Shown here: positions 19,397 through 26,958 of the stretch, piece by piece | How positions within the stretch are numbered: the stretch's first letter is position 1 | Layout of the letters: every line of letters starts with the position of its first letter | Assembly: GCF_900110025.1 (NCBI RefSeq) | Contig: NZ_FOCE01000003.1 | Coordinates: forward strand, 248,001 to 312,000 | Source of the DNA: Gemmobacter aquatilis | Lineage (GTDB): Bacteria; Pseudomonadota; Alphaproteobacteria; Rhodobacterales; Rhodobacteraceae | Direction: 5' to 3' | Length of the DNA stretch: 64,000 nucleotides | The notes under the pieces: model-generated | What the model was told of the DNA's origin: nothing | Database searches by the model: none | The model's input: only the letters and a program-made list of their open reading frames with translations | Made by a program: the position numbers and the translations under genes

Positions 19397-20533
19397 TCAG
19401 CGCCGCCCGGCCACCCACAGCGCGCGCACCGCCCCCGCCTGCCCGATCCGCGCCACGCGGATCACATCGGCCCGCGCGCCGACCGCCAGCCGCCCGCGAT
19501 CCGCAAGCCCGGTCGCCGCCGCCGGCGCCGCCGTCACCGTGGCCACGCCGCGCGCCAGATCGCCCCACAGGTCGCCCAACATCAGCGCCGCCGACAAGAG
19601 CGACGAGGGCACATAATCCGACGACAGGATGTCCAGCACCCCCGCCTCGGCCAGCGCCTGCGCCGCCACATTGCCGGAATGCGATCCGCCGCGGATCAGG
19701 TTCGGCGCCCCCATCATCACCGCGATGCCGTGATCATGGCAGGCGCGCGCGGCCTCTTCGGTGGTGGGAAATTCGGCAAAGCCCACCCCATGCCCGGCCG
19801 ACACCGCCACCTGCGGCGCGGTCGTGTCGTCATGGCTGGCCAGCACCGCGCCGTAACGCCGCGCCTCGGCCACCGCCGTCGCCTCATGCAGCGCGCCCAG
19901 CCGGTCGCGCAGCGCGCGCTGCCCTGCGACATGGCCCTGAAACTCCGCCTCGCTGTAGCCATGCTTGCCGCAGACATAATCGCGCAGCTTGCTGACATCG
20001 CGGAACTGCCGCTCGCCCGGCGTGTGGTCCATCAGGCTGACGATCCCCACCCGGTCGGCGGGGCCAAACTTGGCCATCTCCTCGACCAGCGTTTCCGAAC
20101 AGATCTCGGCGCGCAGATGCAGGAAATGGCTGATCCGCAGCACGCCCTGCGCCCGCAGGTCCAGGATCTCATCCGCCAGCGCCCTTGCATATTCGCCGTA
20201 ATTGCCCTTCTTCTTCGACACGACCGATCCCACCCGCAGCGCATCGAACACTGTGGTGATCCCCACGCTGGCCAGTTCGGCATCATGGGCGATGATCGCC
20301 GCCGCATGGGGCCAGCTCACCTTGGGGCGCGGCTCGATATGGCGCTCCAGATTATCCGTATGCAGCTCGATCAGCCCCGGCATCACCAGATCGCCCGCGC
20401 AATCCATCGCGCCCGCAGGCAGCGCAGCCCCCTGAAAGATTTCGGCAATCCGCCCGTCGCGCAGCACAAGGCCGCCGGTCAGAACTTCGCCCGGCAGAAC
20501 CAGCGTGGCATTGGCAAGAATGGTCTCGGTCAT
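19397..20533 (-). CDS. phnM: PhnM1, ribosyl-phosphonate triphosphate diphosphatase
   Basis: An amidohydrolase-superfamily enzyme that removes pyrophosphate from alpha-D-ribose 1-methylphosphonate 5-triphosphate, giving the substrate of C-P lyase PhnJ. The 378-residue chain carries the metal motif in GLIELHTDNLERHIEPRP near residue 57, SHDDTT in the middle and RGGSHSGN with SSDYVPSSL towards the end. These are all PhnM features. The ATG at 20533 is chosen for its match to the family's N-terminus. It diverges from the DUF1045 gene and lies outside the main phn operon. A second, more divergent PhnM is at 28873. Confidence 0.92.
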   Translation of the reverse strand: MTETILANATLVLPGEVLTGGLVLRDGRIAEIFQGAALPAGAMDCAGDLVMPGLIELHTDNLERHIEPRPKVSWPHAAAIIAHDAELASVGITTVFDALRVGSVVSKKKGNYGEYARALADEILDLRAQGVLRISHFLHLRAEICSETLVEEMAKFGPADRVGIVSLMDHTPGERQFRDVSKLRDYVCGKHGYSEAEFQGHVAGQRALRDRLGALHEATAVAEARRYGAVLASHDDTTAPQVAVSAGHGVGFAEFPTTEEAARACHDHGIAVMMGAPNLIRGGSHSGNVAAQALAEAGVLDILSSDYVPSSLLSAALMLGDLWGDLARGVATVTAAPAAATGLADRGRLAVGARADVIRVARIGQAGAVRALWVAGRR

Positions 20534-20624
20534 GGTGTTATCTCGCATCAGGCTTGCAGCAAGCGGCAGGGAGTGGCAGCCAGATGTCACGTCCGTGTGA
20601 CACAGCCCCGCTAAACCGCCCGCC

Positions 20625-21314
20625 ATGGAACAGATGAAACGCTTCGCAGTGTATTACGCGCCGGACCCCGGCGCCTTCGCAGATCGGTCGGCAAGCTGGC
20701 TCGGCTGGGATGCCGCCACCGGCATGCCCTGCCCGCAGCCCACCCCGCCGGGCCTGCCCCGCCCGCTGGCCGATCTGACCGCCGAGCCGCGCAAATACGG
20801 CTTTCACGGCACGATCAAACCGCCCTTCCGCCTTGCCCCCGGCACCTCGCCCGACCGGCTGGCGGCGGCGGTCGAGGCGCTGGCCGCCCGTCTTGCCCCC
20901 GTCACCCTGCCCGGCCTTGCGCTGACCCGGCTGGGCCGCTTTCTGGCACTCTGCCCCACCGGCGACACCGCGCCGCTGGAACATCTCGCTGCCGAGGTGG
21001 TGCGCCGCCTTGATACCCATCGCGCGGCCCTGACCGAGGCCGAAATCGCCCGCCGCCGCCCCGAGCGCCTGACCCCGCGCCAGCGCGCCCTGCTCGACAG
21101 CTACGGCTACCCCTTCGTGATGGAGGAATTCCGCTTCCACCTCACCCTCACCGGCCCGCTGGACCCGTGGGAGATTGCACCGACCGAGGCCGCCATCGCC
21201 GCGCATTTCGCCGCCACGATCCCGCAGCCCTTCCAGATCAAAACCCTCTGCCTGTTCGGCGAGGCGCAGGACGGCACGTTCCATCTGTTGCACCGCTACG
21301 CCCTCACCGGCTGA
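20625..21314 (+). CDS. DUF1045 2H-phosphoesterase, phosphonate-associated
   Basis: A 229-residue protein of the DUF1045 family found in C-P lyase gene clusters. It has two H-x-T/S type motifs: HGT at 61-63 (YGFHGTIKPPF) and HLT at 172-174 (FRFHLTLTGPL). These are the signature of 2H phosphoesterases, which open cyclic phosphodiesters. No PhnP is present in this window, so it is a candidate for hydrolysing 5-phosphoribosyl 1,2-cyclic phosphate (inference). Its 3' end overlaps the convergent phnN end by 19 bases. The ATG at 20634 is an alternative start. Confidence 0.85.
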   Translation: MEQMKRFAVYYAPDPGAFADRSASWLGWDAATGMPCPQPTPPGLPRPLADLTAEPRKYGFHGTIKPPFRLAPGTSPDRLAAAVEALAARLAPVTLPGLALTRLGRFLALCPTGDTAPLEHLAAEVVRRLDTHRAALTEAEIARRRPERLTPRQRALLDSYGYPFVMEEFRFHLTLTGPLDPWEIAPTEAAIAAHFAATIPQPFQIKTLCLFGEAQDGTFHLLHRYALTG

Positions 21315-21829
21315 AACACCGCCAGAAACCGCGCCACGCCATCGGCCAGCGCGCCGCCATTGTCCACCTCATGCACCACGAAGCCTTGGGGCAAAGGGGC
21401 GGCCCGCGCCAGCCGCGCTGCCACATCGGCGGCCGTCTCGCGCCCGCGCGCCGCCAGCCGCGCCGCCAGCACCTGCGCCGGGGCCGTCACCAGAATCACC
21501 TCCAGCCCCGGCATCCCCCGCGCCGCTTCCAGCGCGCGGCGCGATCCGTTGAAGATCACGTCGCGCCCCGCGGCCAGCGGCGCCAGCGCCTGCGCCGGAA
21601 TGCCATAGTCCAGCCCATGCGCCTGCCAATGCAGCGCAAACTCTCCCGCCGCCCGCCGCGCCGCGAATTGCGCCGCACTGACCCCCTCGAAATCCTCGCC
21701 CCCCGCCGCCTCGGGGCGCGAGATCACCCGGCGCACCACGCACAGCCCCGGTTGCGCCGCCTGCGCCGCCGCGATCAGCGTATCCTTGCCGGCGCCCGAA
21801 GGCCCGACCACAGCGAACAACCGGCTCAT
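21296..21829 (-). CDS. phnN: Ribose 1,5-bisphosphokinase PhnN
   Basis: Phosphorylates ribose 1,5-bisphosphate to PRPP, the last step of the C-P lyase salvage route. The 177-residue protein has a guanylate-kinase-like fold with P-loop GPSGAGKDT at 9-17 and RRVISRP / GGEDFEGVS as in PhnN. Its ATG at 21829 overlaps the phnL stop (ATGA), so it is the coupled last gene of the phnG-to-phnN operon. Confidence 0.93.
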   Translation of the reverse strand: MSRLFAVVGPSGAGKDTLIAAAQAAQPGLCVVRRVISRPEAAGGEDFEGVSAAQFAARRAAGEFALHWQAHGLDYGIPAQALAPLAAGRDVIFNGSRRALEAARGMPGLEVILVTAPAQVLAARLAARGRETAADVAARLARAAPLPQGFVVHEVDNGGALADGVARFLAVFQPVRA

Positions 21830-22518
21830 GCCGCCACCGGGTCAGACTTTGGGGTAAAGGCCCGCACATCCACCAGCCGGTCACAGACCCGTTCGCGCGC
21901 AGCCTCGTCGTGAAAGATCCCCAGAATCGCCGCGCCACCCGCCTTGGCTTCCTCGATCAGCCCCAGCACCACCTCGCGGTTCGCCGCATCCAGGCTCGCC
22001 GTCGGCTCGTCCAGCAACAGCACCGGGTACCGATGCGCAAAGCCGCGCGCGATGTTCACCCGTTGCTGCTCGCCACCCGAAAACGTGGTGGGCGACAGCG
22101 CCCACAGCCGTTCCGGGATGTTCAGCCGCGCCAGCAGCGCCGCCGCCCGCGCCTCGGCCTCGTCCCGCGCCACGCCCAGCACCAGCAGCGGTTCCGCCAC
22201 CACCTGCAACGTCGGCACCCGCGGCACCACGCGCAGGAACTGGCTCACATAGCCCAGCACCTCGCGGCGCAGCGCGATGATCTCGCGCGGGGCGGCCCGC
22301 GCCACATCCACGCCGCCCACCAGAATCGCCCCGCCATTGGCCAGATAATTGCCGTAGACCATCCGCATCAGCGTGCTCTTGCCCGCCCCGCTCTGCCCCA
22401 CCAGCCCCACACATTCGCCGCGCGCCACCGACAGCGCGCCCCCCGCCATCACCGGGATCACAGCCCCCCCCTGATTGTGCAGGGTAAACGCTTTCGACAG
22501 GTCGGAAATCTCGATCAT
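21826..22518 (-). CDS. phnL: C-P lyase accessory ABC ATPase PhnL
   Basis: ABC-type ATPase of the C-P lyase machinery; not a transporter but a partner of the PhnGHIJK core. In 230 residues it shows Walker A GQSGAGKST (41-49), signature FSGGEQQR, Walker B VLLLDEPTA and the PhnL-type YVSQFLRVVPRV Q-loop. Its ATG at 22518 forms an ATGA overlap with the corA stop, which argues for this start rather than the in-frame ATGs at 22524 and 22533. It is followed by coupled phnN. Confidence 0.93.
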   Translation of the reverse strand: MIEISDLSKAFTLHNQGGAVIPVMAGGALSVARGECVGLVGQSGAGKSTLMRMVYGNYLANGGAILVGGVDVARAAPREIIALRREVLGYVSQFLRVVPRVPTLQVVAEPLLVLGVARDEAEARAAALLARLNIPERLWALSPTTFSGGEQQRVNIARGFAHRYPVLLLDEPTASLDAANREVVLGLIEEAKAGGAAILGIFHDEAARERVCDRLVDVRAFTPKSDPVAA

Positions 22519-23474
22519 AACCATCGCTTCCATTTGAAGAACAGATAGGTGCCCACCGCCGAGGCCAGCATCAGCCCCAGCGCCATAGGATAGCCAAAAC
22601 GCCAGTCCAGCTCCGGCATATTCGCAAAGTTCATCCCATAGGCCGAGGCGATCACCGTCGGCGGCAGGAAGATCACGGCGACGACCGACACGATCTTCAC
22701 CGTCTTGTTCTGCACCAGATTGACCATGCCCAAGGTCACGTCCGAGGCCATGGCGACCCGGCTGGTCAGAAAATCGCCATGCACCTCCAGCGCCTGAATG
22801 TCGCGCATCAACCCCTTGACGATGGGGCGCAGCAGCTTGCCCTCCGCCCCGTCATCCAGCGACTGGCCGAAATAGCTGATCGCCCGCTCCATCGTCAGCA
22901 GCGACAGCCGCACCCGGCTCACCAGATCGCTTTCCCGCGCCACCTCGCGCAGCGCCTGTTGCAGCGCATTGTCGGTCGTCTCCGCCCCCTCGCTGAACAC
23001 CCGGCCCATCACCGTATCCAAAGCGCGGCCCGATCCTTCCAGCAGATCGGCCAGCCGCCCGATGATCTCCTCGATCAGCGACAGGAACAGCCGCCGCGGG
23101 TCGCCGCAGCCCGGCCCCACCTTGTCGGCCCGCACCGGATAGGTCTCGAACGGGCGCGGCGCATGGTGGCGCACCGTCACCAGCCGCTCGGGCCGCAGGA
23201 TGAAACAGACCGGGCCAGAAATCGGCGTCTTGGTCTCGCTCAGCCCCGGCAGCACCACCGTCAGGTAATCGGCGCCATTTTCCCGGTACAGACGGTTGGA
23301 AACCTCGATCTCCTCCATATCCGCCAGCGTCGGCACCTCCACCCCCATGGCCTGCGCCGCCTCCACCTGCCCCGGCATCGGCCGATACAGATCGACCCAG
23401 ACCGCCGGGGACAGATCCACCCCATTGGGCAATTGCTTCAGCTTCGGGCCGTCGGGGACATAGGCAAACAGCAT
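22515..23474 (-). CDS. corA: CorA-family divalent cation channel
   Basis: A 319-residue magnesium/cobalt channel of the CorA family. It has a large cytoplasmic N-terminal domain with a long coiled helix, then two C-terminal membrane helices with the diagnostic GMN at residues 280-282 (YGMNFANMPEL) and a basic tail. It starts one base after the phnK stop and overlaps the phnL start by four bases, so it is translated with the C-P lyase genes. The C-P lyase path handles Mg-bound nucleoside triphosphates and pyrophosphate, which could explain the linkage, but that is inference. Confidence 0.93.
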   Translation of the reverse strand: MLFAYVPDGPKLKQLPNGVDLSPAVWVDLYRPMPGQVEAAQAMGVEVPTLADMEEIEVSNRLYRENGADYLTVVLPGLSETKTPISGPVCFILRPERLVTVRHHAPRPFETYPVRADKVGPGCGDPRRLFLSLIEEIIGRLADLLEGSGRALDTVMGRVFSEGAETTDNALQQALREVARESDLVSRVRLSLLTMERAISYFGQSLDDGAEGKLLRPIVKGLMRDIQALEVHGDFLTSRVAMASDVTLGMVNLVQNKTVKIVSVVAVIFLPPTVIASAYGMNFANMPELDWRFGYPMALGLMLASAVGTYLFFKWKRWL

Positions 23475-23475
23475 T

Positions 23476-24288
23476 TCATACCTGCAGGACAGAGGACACC
23501 AGCAGTTGCGTATATCCATGCTGCGGGTCGTCCAAGACCTGATCTGTCAGACCCTGCTCCACCACCCGCCCCGATTTCATCACCATCAGCCGGTCGGCCA
23601 GCAACCGCACCACCGCAAGGTCATGCGTCACGATGATCACCGAAAGCCCCATCTCGCGCACCAGCCCGCGCAACAGATCCAGCAACCGCGCCTGCACGCT
23701 GACATCCAGCCCCCCTGTGGGCTCGTCCATGAACACCAGCCGCGGCCCGGTCACCAGATTGCGCGCGATCTGCAAGCGTTGCTGCATCCCGCCGGAAAAG
23801 GCGGAAGGCCGGTCGTCGATCCGGTCCGCCGCGATCTCCACCCGCTGCAACCAGTCCAGCGCCGCGCCACGGATCGCACCATAATTCCGCGCCCCCACCG
23901 CCATCAGCCGCTCGCCGACATTGCCGCCCGCGCTGACCCCCATGCGCAGCCCATCCCGCGCGTGCTGATGCACAAAGGCCCAATCGGTGCGCGCCAGCCG
24001 CCGCCGCTCCGGCTCGGCCATCGCCACGGTGTCGCGCATCCCCTGATCGGTGCGAAACATCACCCGCCCCGCATCCGGCCGCAAATGCCCCGCAAGACAC
24101 GACAGCAGCGTCGATTTCCCCGACCCACTCTCGCCCACGATCCCCAACACCTCGCCCGGCCAAAGATCAAAGGATACATCCGCACAGCCGATGCGCGCGC
24201 CATAACGCTTGCCCAAACCCTGCACCTGCAAAAGCGCGCCCTCTTGCCCCTTCACCCTGGCACAAATACTCACTTCCCCGGCCCCCAT
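23476..24288 (-). CDS. phnK: C-P lyase ABC ATPase PhnK
   Basis: ABC-type ATPase that docks on the C-P lyase core next to PhnJ. The 270-residue protein has Walker A GESGSGKST (52-60), FVHQHARDGLRMGVSAGGN and NIG-like segments typical of PhnK, signature FSGGMQQRL, and MDEPTGGLD. The start is the ATG at 24288 in a TGATG junction with phnJ; a GTG one codon earlier is also in frame. About 20 residues at the N-terminus (to GALLQVQ) exceed the E. coli protein and are coded by a stretch resembling the dispersed GAGTATTT repeat; GTG at 24255 could be the ancestral start. Confidence 0.93.
   Translation of the reverse strand: MGAGEVSICARVKGQEGALLQVQGLGKRYGARIGCADVSFDLWPGEVLGIVGESGSGKSTLLSCLAGHLRPDAGRVMFRTDQGMRDTVAMAEPERRRLARTDWAFVHQHARDGLRMGVSAGGNVGERLMAVGARNYGAIRGAALDWLQRVEIAADRIDDRPSAFSGGMQQRLQIARNLVTGPRLVFMDEPTGGLDVSVQARLLDLLRGLVREMGLSVIIVTHDLAVVRLLADRLMVMKSGRVVEQGLTDQVLDDPQHGYTQLLVSSVLQV
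24245..24278 (-). repeat. GAGTATTT repeat-like segment inside phnK 5' end
   Basis: The minus strand reads GAGTATTTGTGCCAGGGTGA then AGGGGCAAGAGGGC. It closely matches positions 7705-7736 (GAGTATTTTTACCAGGATGA, AGGGAGAAGGGC) of the intergenic element. Here it is coding. The similarity was found by eye, so chance cannot be fully excluded. Confidence 0.5.
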
Positions 24289-25163
24289 CACAGACCCCCC
24301 TCTGTCAAGGGCGCCAACCGCCCGCGCTGCCCCGCCGCATGCCGCGACGCGCAGAAATCGGTGTCCGAACAGACAAACATCCGCCCGCCCGCATCATCCA
24401 CGATCACCTCATCCAGATAGCTGTCGCCCGCGCCGCACAGATCGCAATCGTGATCGGCCTTGCTGGCAACAAACGGATGATCCTCGAAATCCAGACTGAC
24501 CACGTCGCAGAACGGCGGCAGCGCATAGATCCGCTGCTCGCGCCCCGCCCCGAACAACTGGATCGCCGCACAGCCCGCCAGCTTCGGATTGTCGAATTTC
24601 GGGATCGGCGACGGGTCCATCACATAGCGTCCCTCCACCTTCACCGGATAGGCGTAAGAGGTGGCAATCGCGCCATGCCGCGCGATGTCCTCATACAGTT
24701 TCACATGCATCAGCCCGTATTCTTCCAACTCATGCATCTTGCGCGTCTCGCTCTCGCGCGGCTCCAGAAAGCGCAACGGCTCCGGGATCGGCACCTGATA
24801 GACCAGAATCTGCCCCGCGCGCAGCGGCACTTCCGGGATGCGGTGGCGCGTCTGGATCAGCGTCGCCTCGGCGGTGGCCCCCGTCACCGCCACCCCCGCC
24901 ACCCGCTGAAAGAACGCCCGGATCGACACCGCGTTGGTCGTGTCATCAGCGCCCTGATCAATCACCTTCAGTTGGTCCTCCGGCACCAGACAGGCCGCCG
25001 TCACCTGCACGCCGCCCGTGCCCCAGCCATAAGGCATCGGCATCTCGCGGCTGGCAAACGGCACCTGATAGCCGGGCACCGCAATCCCCTTCAGGATCGC
25101 CCGACGGATCATCCGCTTGGTCTGTTCGTCCAGATAGGCGAAATTGTAAGCCTGATCGCTCAT
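24288..25163 (-). CDS. phnJ: C-P lyase core radical enzyme PhnJ
   Basis: PhnJ cleaves the carbon-phosphorus bond of ribosyl alkylphosphonate, using a [4Fe-4S] cluster, SAM and glycyl/thiyl radicals. In this 291-residue protein C240, C243, C265 and C271 correspond to the E. coli cluster cysteines and the catalytic thiyl cysteine (CDLCGAG...CSDTDFC). G31 in VPGYQVPF fits the radical glycine. The ATG at 25163 overlaps the stop of the upstream DUF559 gene (ATGA), where phnI would normally be coupled. Confidence 0.96.
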   Translation of the reverse strand: MSDQAYNFAYLDEQTKRMIRRAILKGIAVPGYQVPFASREMPMPYGWGTGGVQVTAACLVPEDQLKVIDQGADDTTNAVSIRAFFQRVAGVAVTGATAEATLIQTRHRIPEVPLRAGQILVYQVPIPEPLRFLEPRESETRKMHELEEYGLMHVKLYEDIARHGAIATSYAYPVKVEGRYVMDPSPIPKFDNPKLAGCAAIQLFGAGREQRIYALPPFCDVVSLDFEDHPFVASKADHDCDLCGAGDSYLDEVIVDDAGGRMFVCSDTDFCASRHAAGQRGRLAPLTEGGL

Positions 25164-25498
25164 CGCCGCAGTTCCTCTGCAATCATCTGCATCACACCGG
25201 GCAGATTGCCCCGCACATCGGAGTTCCAGACCCGCAACACGCGAAACCCCTGCCCCGCCAACCAGCAATCCCGCTGCGCATCGCACAGGCCGCCATGCTG
25301 CCCACCATCGACCTCAAGGATCAGCCGATGGGCCGCACAATAGAAATCGGCGATATAGGGGCCGACCGGCACCTGCCTGCGGAACTTGGCGCCACACAGC
25401 CGCCGGTCGCGCAGCGCGAACCACAGCACCCGTTCGGCCTCCGTCATCTGCTGCCGCAACTCGCGCGCATAGGATTTCTGCCACTCCCGCTGCCGCAC
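25160..25498 (-). CDS. DUF559 PD-(D/E)XK nuclease-like protein
   Basis: A DUF559 domain related to Vsr-type endonucleases: RELRQQMTEAERVLWFALRDRR, then FRRQVPVGPYIADFYC and the catalytic-type LILEVDGGQH, ending in GFRVLRVWNSDV. The acidic residues of the PD-(D/E)XK site are intact. I propose the GTG at 25498 (112 residues, AGGGGG upstream); ATG at 25447 is the other option. The frame stays open far upstream through the tandem repeats, but that stretch is repeat translation (TPALSPEGRG) and not DUF559. It lies inside the phn operon and overlaps phnJ by four bases. Role unknown. Confidence 0.8.
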   Translation of the reverse strand: MRQREWQKSYARELRQQMTEAERVLWFALRDRRLCGAKFRRQVPVGPYIADFYCAAHRLILEVDGGQHGGLCDAQRDCWLAGQGFRVLRVWNSDVRGNLPGVMQMIAEELRR

Positions 25499-25501
25499 CG
25501 C

Positions 25502-25545
25502 CCGCCCCCTCACCCTGGCCCTCTCCCCCGAGGGGAGAGGGAAGC
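25502..25545. repeat. Single palindromic element ahead of DUF559 gene
   Basis: CCTCACCCTGGCCCTCTCCC followed by CCGAGGGGAGAGGGAAG: the same CCCTCTCCCC-GGGGAGAGGG palindrome as in the 102-bp repeats and at 31140. This class of dispersed palindrome often translates as PALSPEGRG. Confidence 0.65.
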
Positions 25546-25586
25546 GCCAGCGGTCAGGCTGCACCCGACATGGTAAGCGGCAGGTT

Positions 25587-25862
25587 AACGCGCCCCGCGA
25601 ATCCCCCAGCACGCCAGAACTCCCTCTCCCCCCGGGGGAGAGGGCGGGGGTGAGGGGACGACATACGCCCAAATCACCATCGCCCCCCAACGCGCCCCGC
25701 AAATCCCCCAGCGCGCCAGAACTCCCTCTCCCCTCGGGGGAGAGGGCGGGGGGGCGGGGACGACATACGCCCAAATCACCATCGCCCCCCAACGCGCCCC
25801 GCAAATCCCCCAGCGCGCCGGAACTCCCTCTCCCCTCGGGGGAGAGGGCGGGGGTGAGGGGA
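25587..25862. repeat. 102-bp tandem repeat array in phnI-phnJ gap
   Basis: Three direct copies start at 25587, 25689 and 25791 with an exact 102-base period; the third is cut off at about 72 bases. Copies one and two differ at only a few positions. Each contains a palindrome CTCCCTCTCC / GGGGGAGAGGG with GCGGGGGTGAGGGG, then a unique GACGACATACGCCCAAATC spacer. Because 102 is divisible by three, the minus-strand frame stays open through all copies (34-residue period). It separates phnI from DUF559-phnJ. Confidence 0.9.
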
Positions 25863-25875
25863 ACCCGCCCCCCAC

Positions 25876-26958
25876 TCATTCCGCCGCCTCCGCCTGCCCC
25901 AGCGCCTCGGCACGCAGTCGCCGCACCAGCTCCAGTTCGGCCTGAAAATCCACGTAATGCGGCAGCTTGATATGCTCCAGAAACCCGGTCGCCTGAATGT
26001 TGTCGCAGTGATACAGCACGAATTCCGCATCCTGCGCCGGGGCGCCGGTGAAATCCTCACCCAGCTCCTCCCAGCGCAGCGCCCGGTCCACCAACGACAT
26101 CGCAATCGCCTTGCGCTCGCTCTGCCCCAGCACCAACCCATAGCCGCGGGTGAACTGCGCCGGTTCGGTTTTCGACCCCTTGAACTGGTTCACCGTCTCG
26201 CATTCCGTCAGCTCGATCTCGCCGATCTCCACCGCGAAGCCCAACTCGGGGATCTCCATCTCCACCGCCACGGCGCCGATGCGCAATTCGCCGACAAAGG
26301 CATGGGTGCGCCCGTAGCCGCGCTGGGTGCTGTAGGCCATCGACAGCACGAAGCCCTCATCCCCCCGCGCCAGCGCCTGCAGGCGCAAGGGCCGCCCGGC
26401 GGGCATCTCCAACGGCTCGCGCGTCAGGTCGGGCGGCACGGCGGCGCCCTGCGGCTCCTGCTCGATCAGCCCGTCGCGGTCCAGCATCGCCATCACATGC
26501 GGCACCGGCCCGCCGCTCGCCAAAGCCATCGGCGCCACCGGCACCTCGCCCTCTGCCGCCAGTTTGAAATCCAGCAGGCGATGCGTGTAATCGAAGGTCG
26601 GCCCCAGCACCTGCCCACCCGGCAGATCCTTGAACGTGGCCGACACCCGCCGCACCACCGCCATCTGCCCCGTCTCCACCGGCACCGATCCGCCAAAGCG
26701 CGGCAGCGTCGTGCGATAGGCGCGGATCAGGAACACCGCCTCGATCAGATCGCCGCGCGCCTGCTTGATCGCCAGCGCCGCCAGATCGGGGTCATACAGC
26801 GAGCCTTCCGCCATCACCCGGTTCACCGCCAGCCGCAACTGCTCGCGGATCTGCGCCACCGAAAGCTCGGCCACGCCGGGGTCGCCCCGCCGTTCTTCGG
26901 CCAGAAACGCATGGGCATTGCCGATCGCCCGCTCGCCGCCCTTTACCGCCACATACAT
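25876..26958 (-). CDS. phnI: C-P lyase core subunit PhnI
   Basis: PhnI, with PhnG, PhnH and PhnL, replaces adenine of ATP by the phosphonate to make ribosyl-phosphonate triphosphate, and forms the PhnG2H2I2J2 core. This 360-residue protein has the family opening MYVAVKGGERAI, the middle segment FDYTHRLLDFKLAAEG, and the C-terminal YHCDNIQATGFLEHIKLPHYVDFQAEL. Its ATG at 26958 overlaps the phnH stop by one base (TGATG). Downstream, the tandem repeat array separates it from phnJ, an unusual break in the operon. Confidence 0.95.
   Translation of the reverse strand: MYVAVKGGERAIGNAHAFLAEERRGDPGVAELSVAQIREQLRLAVNRVMAEGSLYDPDLAALAIKQARGDLIEAVFLIRAYRTTLPRFGGSVPVETGQMAVVRRVSATFKDLPGGQVLGPTFDYTHRLLDFKLAAEGEVPVAPMALASGGPVPHVMAMLDRDGLIEQEPQGAAVPPDLTREPLEMPAGRPLRLQALARGDEGFVLSMAYSTQRGYGRTHAFVGELRIGAVAVEMEIPELGFAVEIGEIELTECETVNQFKGSKTEPAQFTRGYGLVLGQSERKAIAMSLVDRALRWEELGEDFTGAPAQDAEFVLYHCDNIQATGFLEHIKLPHYVDFQAELELVRRLRAEALGQAEAAE

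Noticed and set aside
25587-25862. CRISPR-like array
   Set aside because: The repeats are 102-base direct copies without variable spacers and no cas gene is near.
25499-25879. Extension of the DUF559 protein through the tandem repeats to a start at 25879
   Set aside because: The extra residues are repeat translation (TPALSPEGRG type); DUF559 proteins are about 110-130 residues long, which fits the GTG at 25498.
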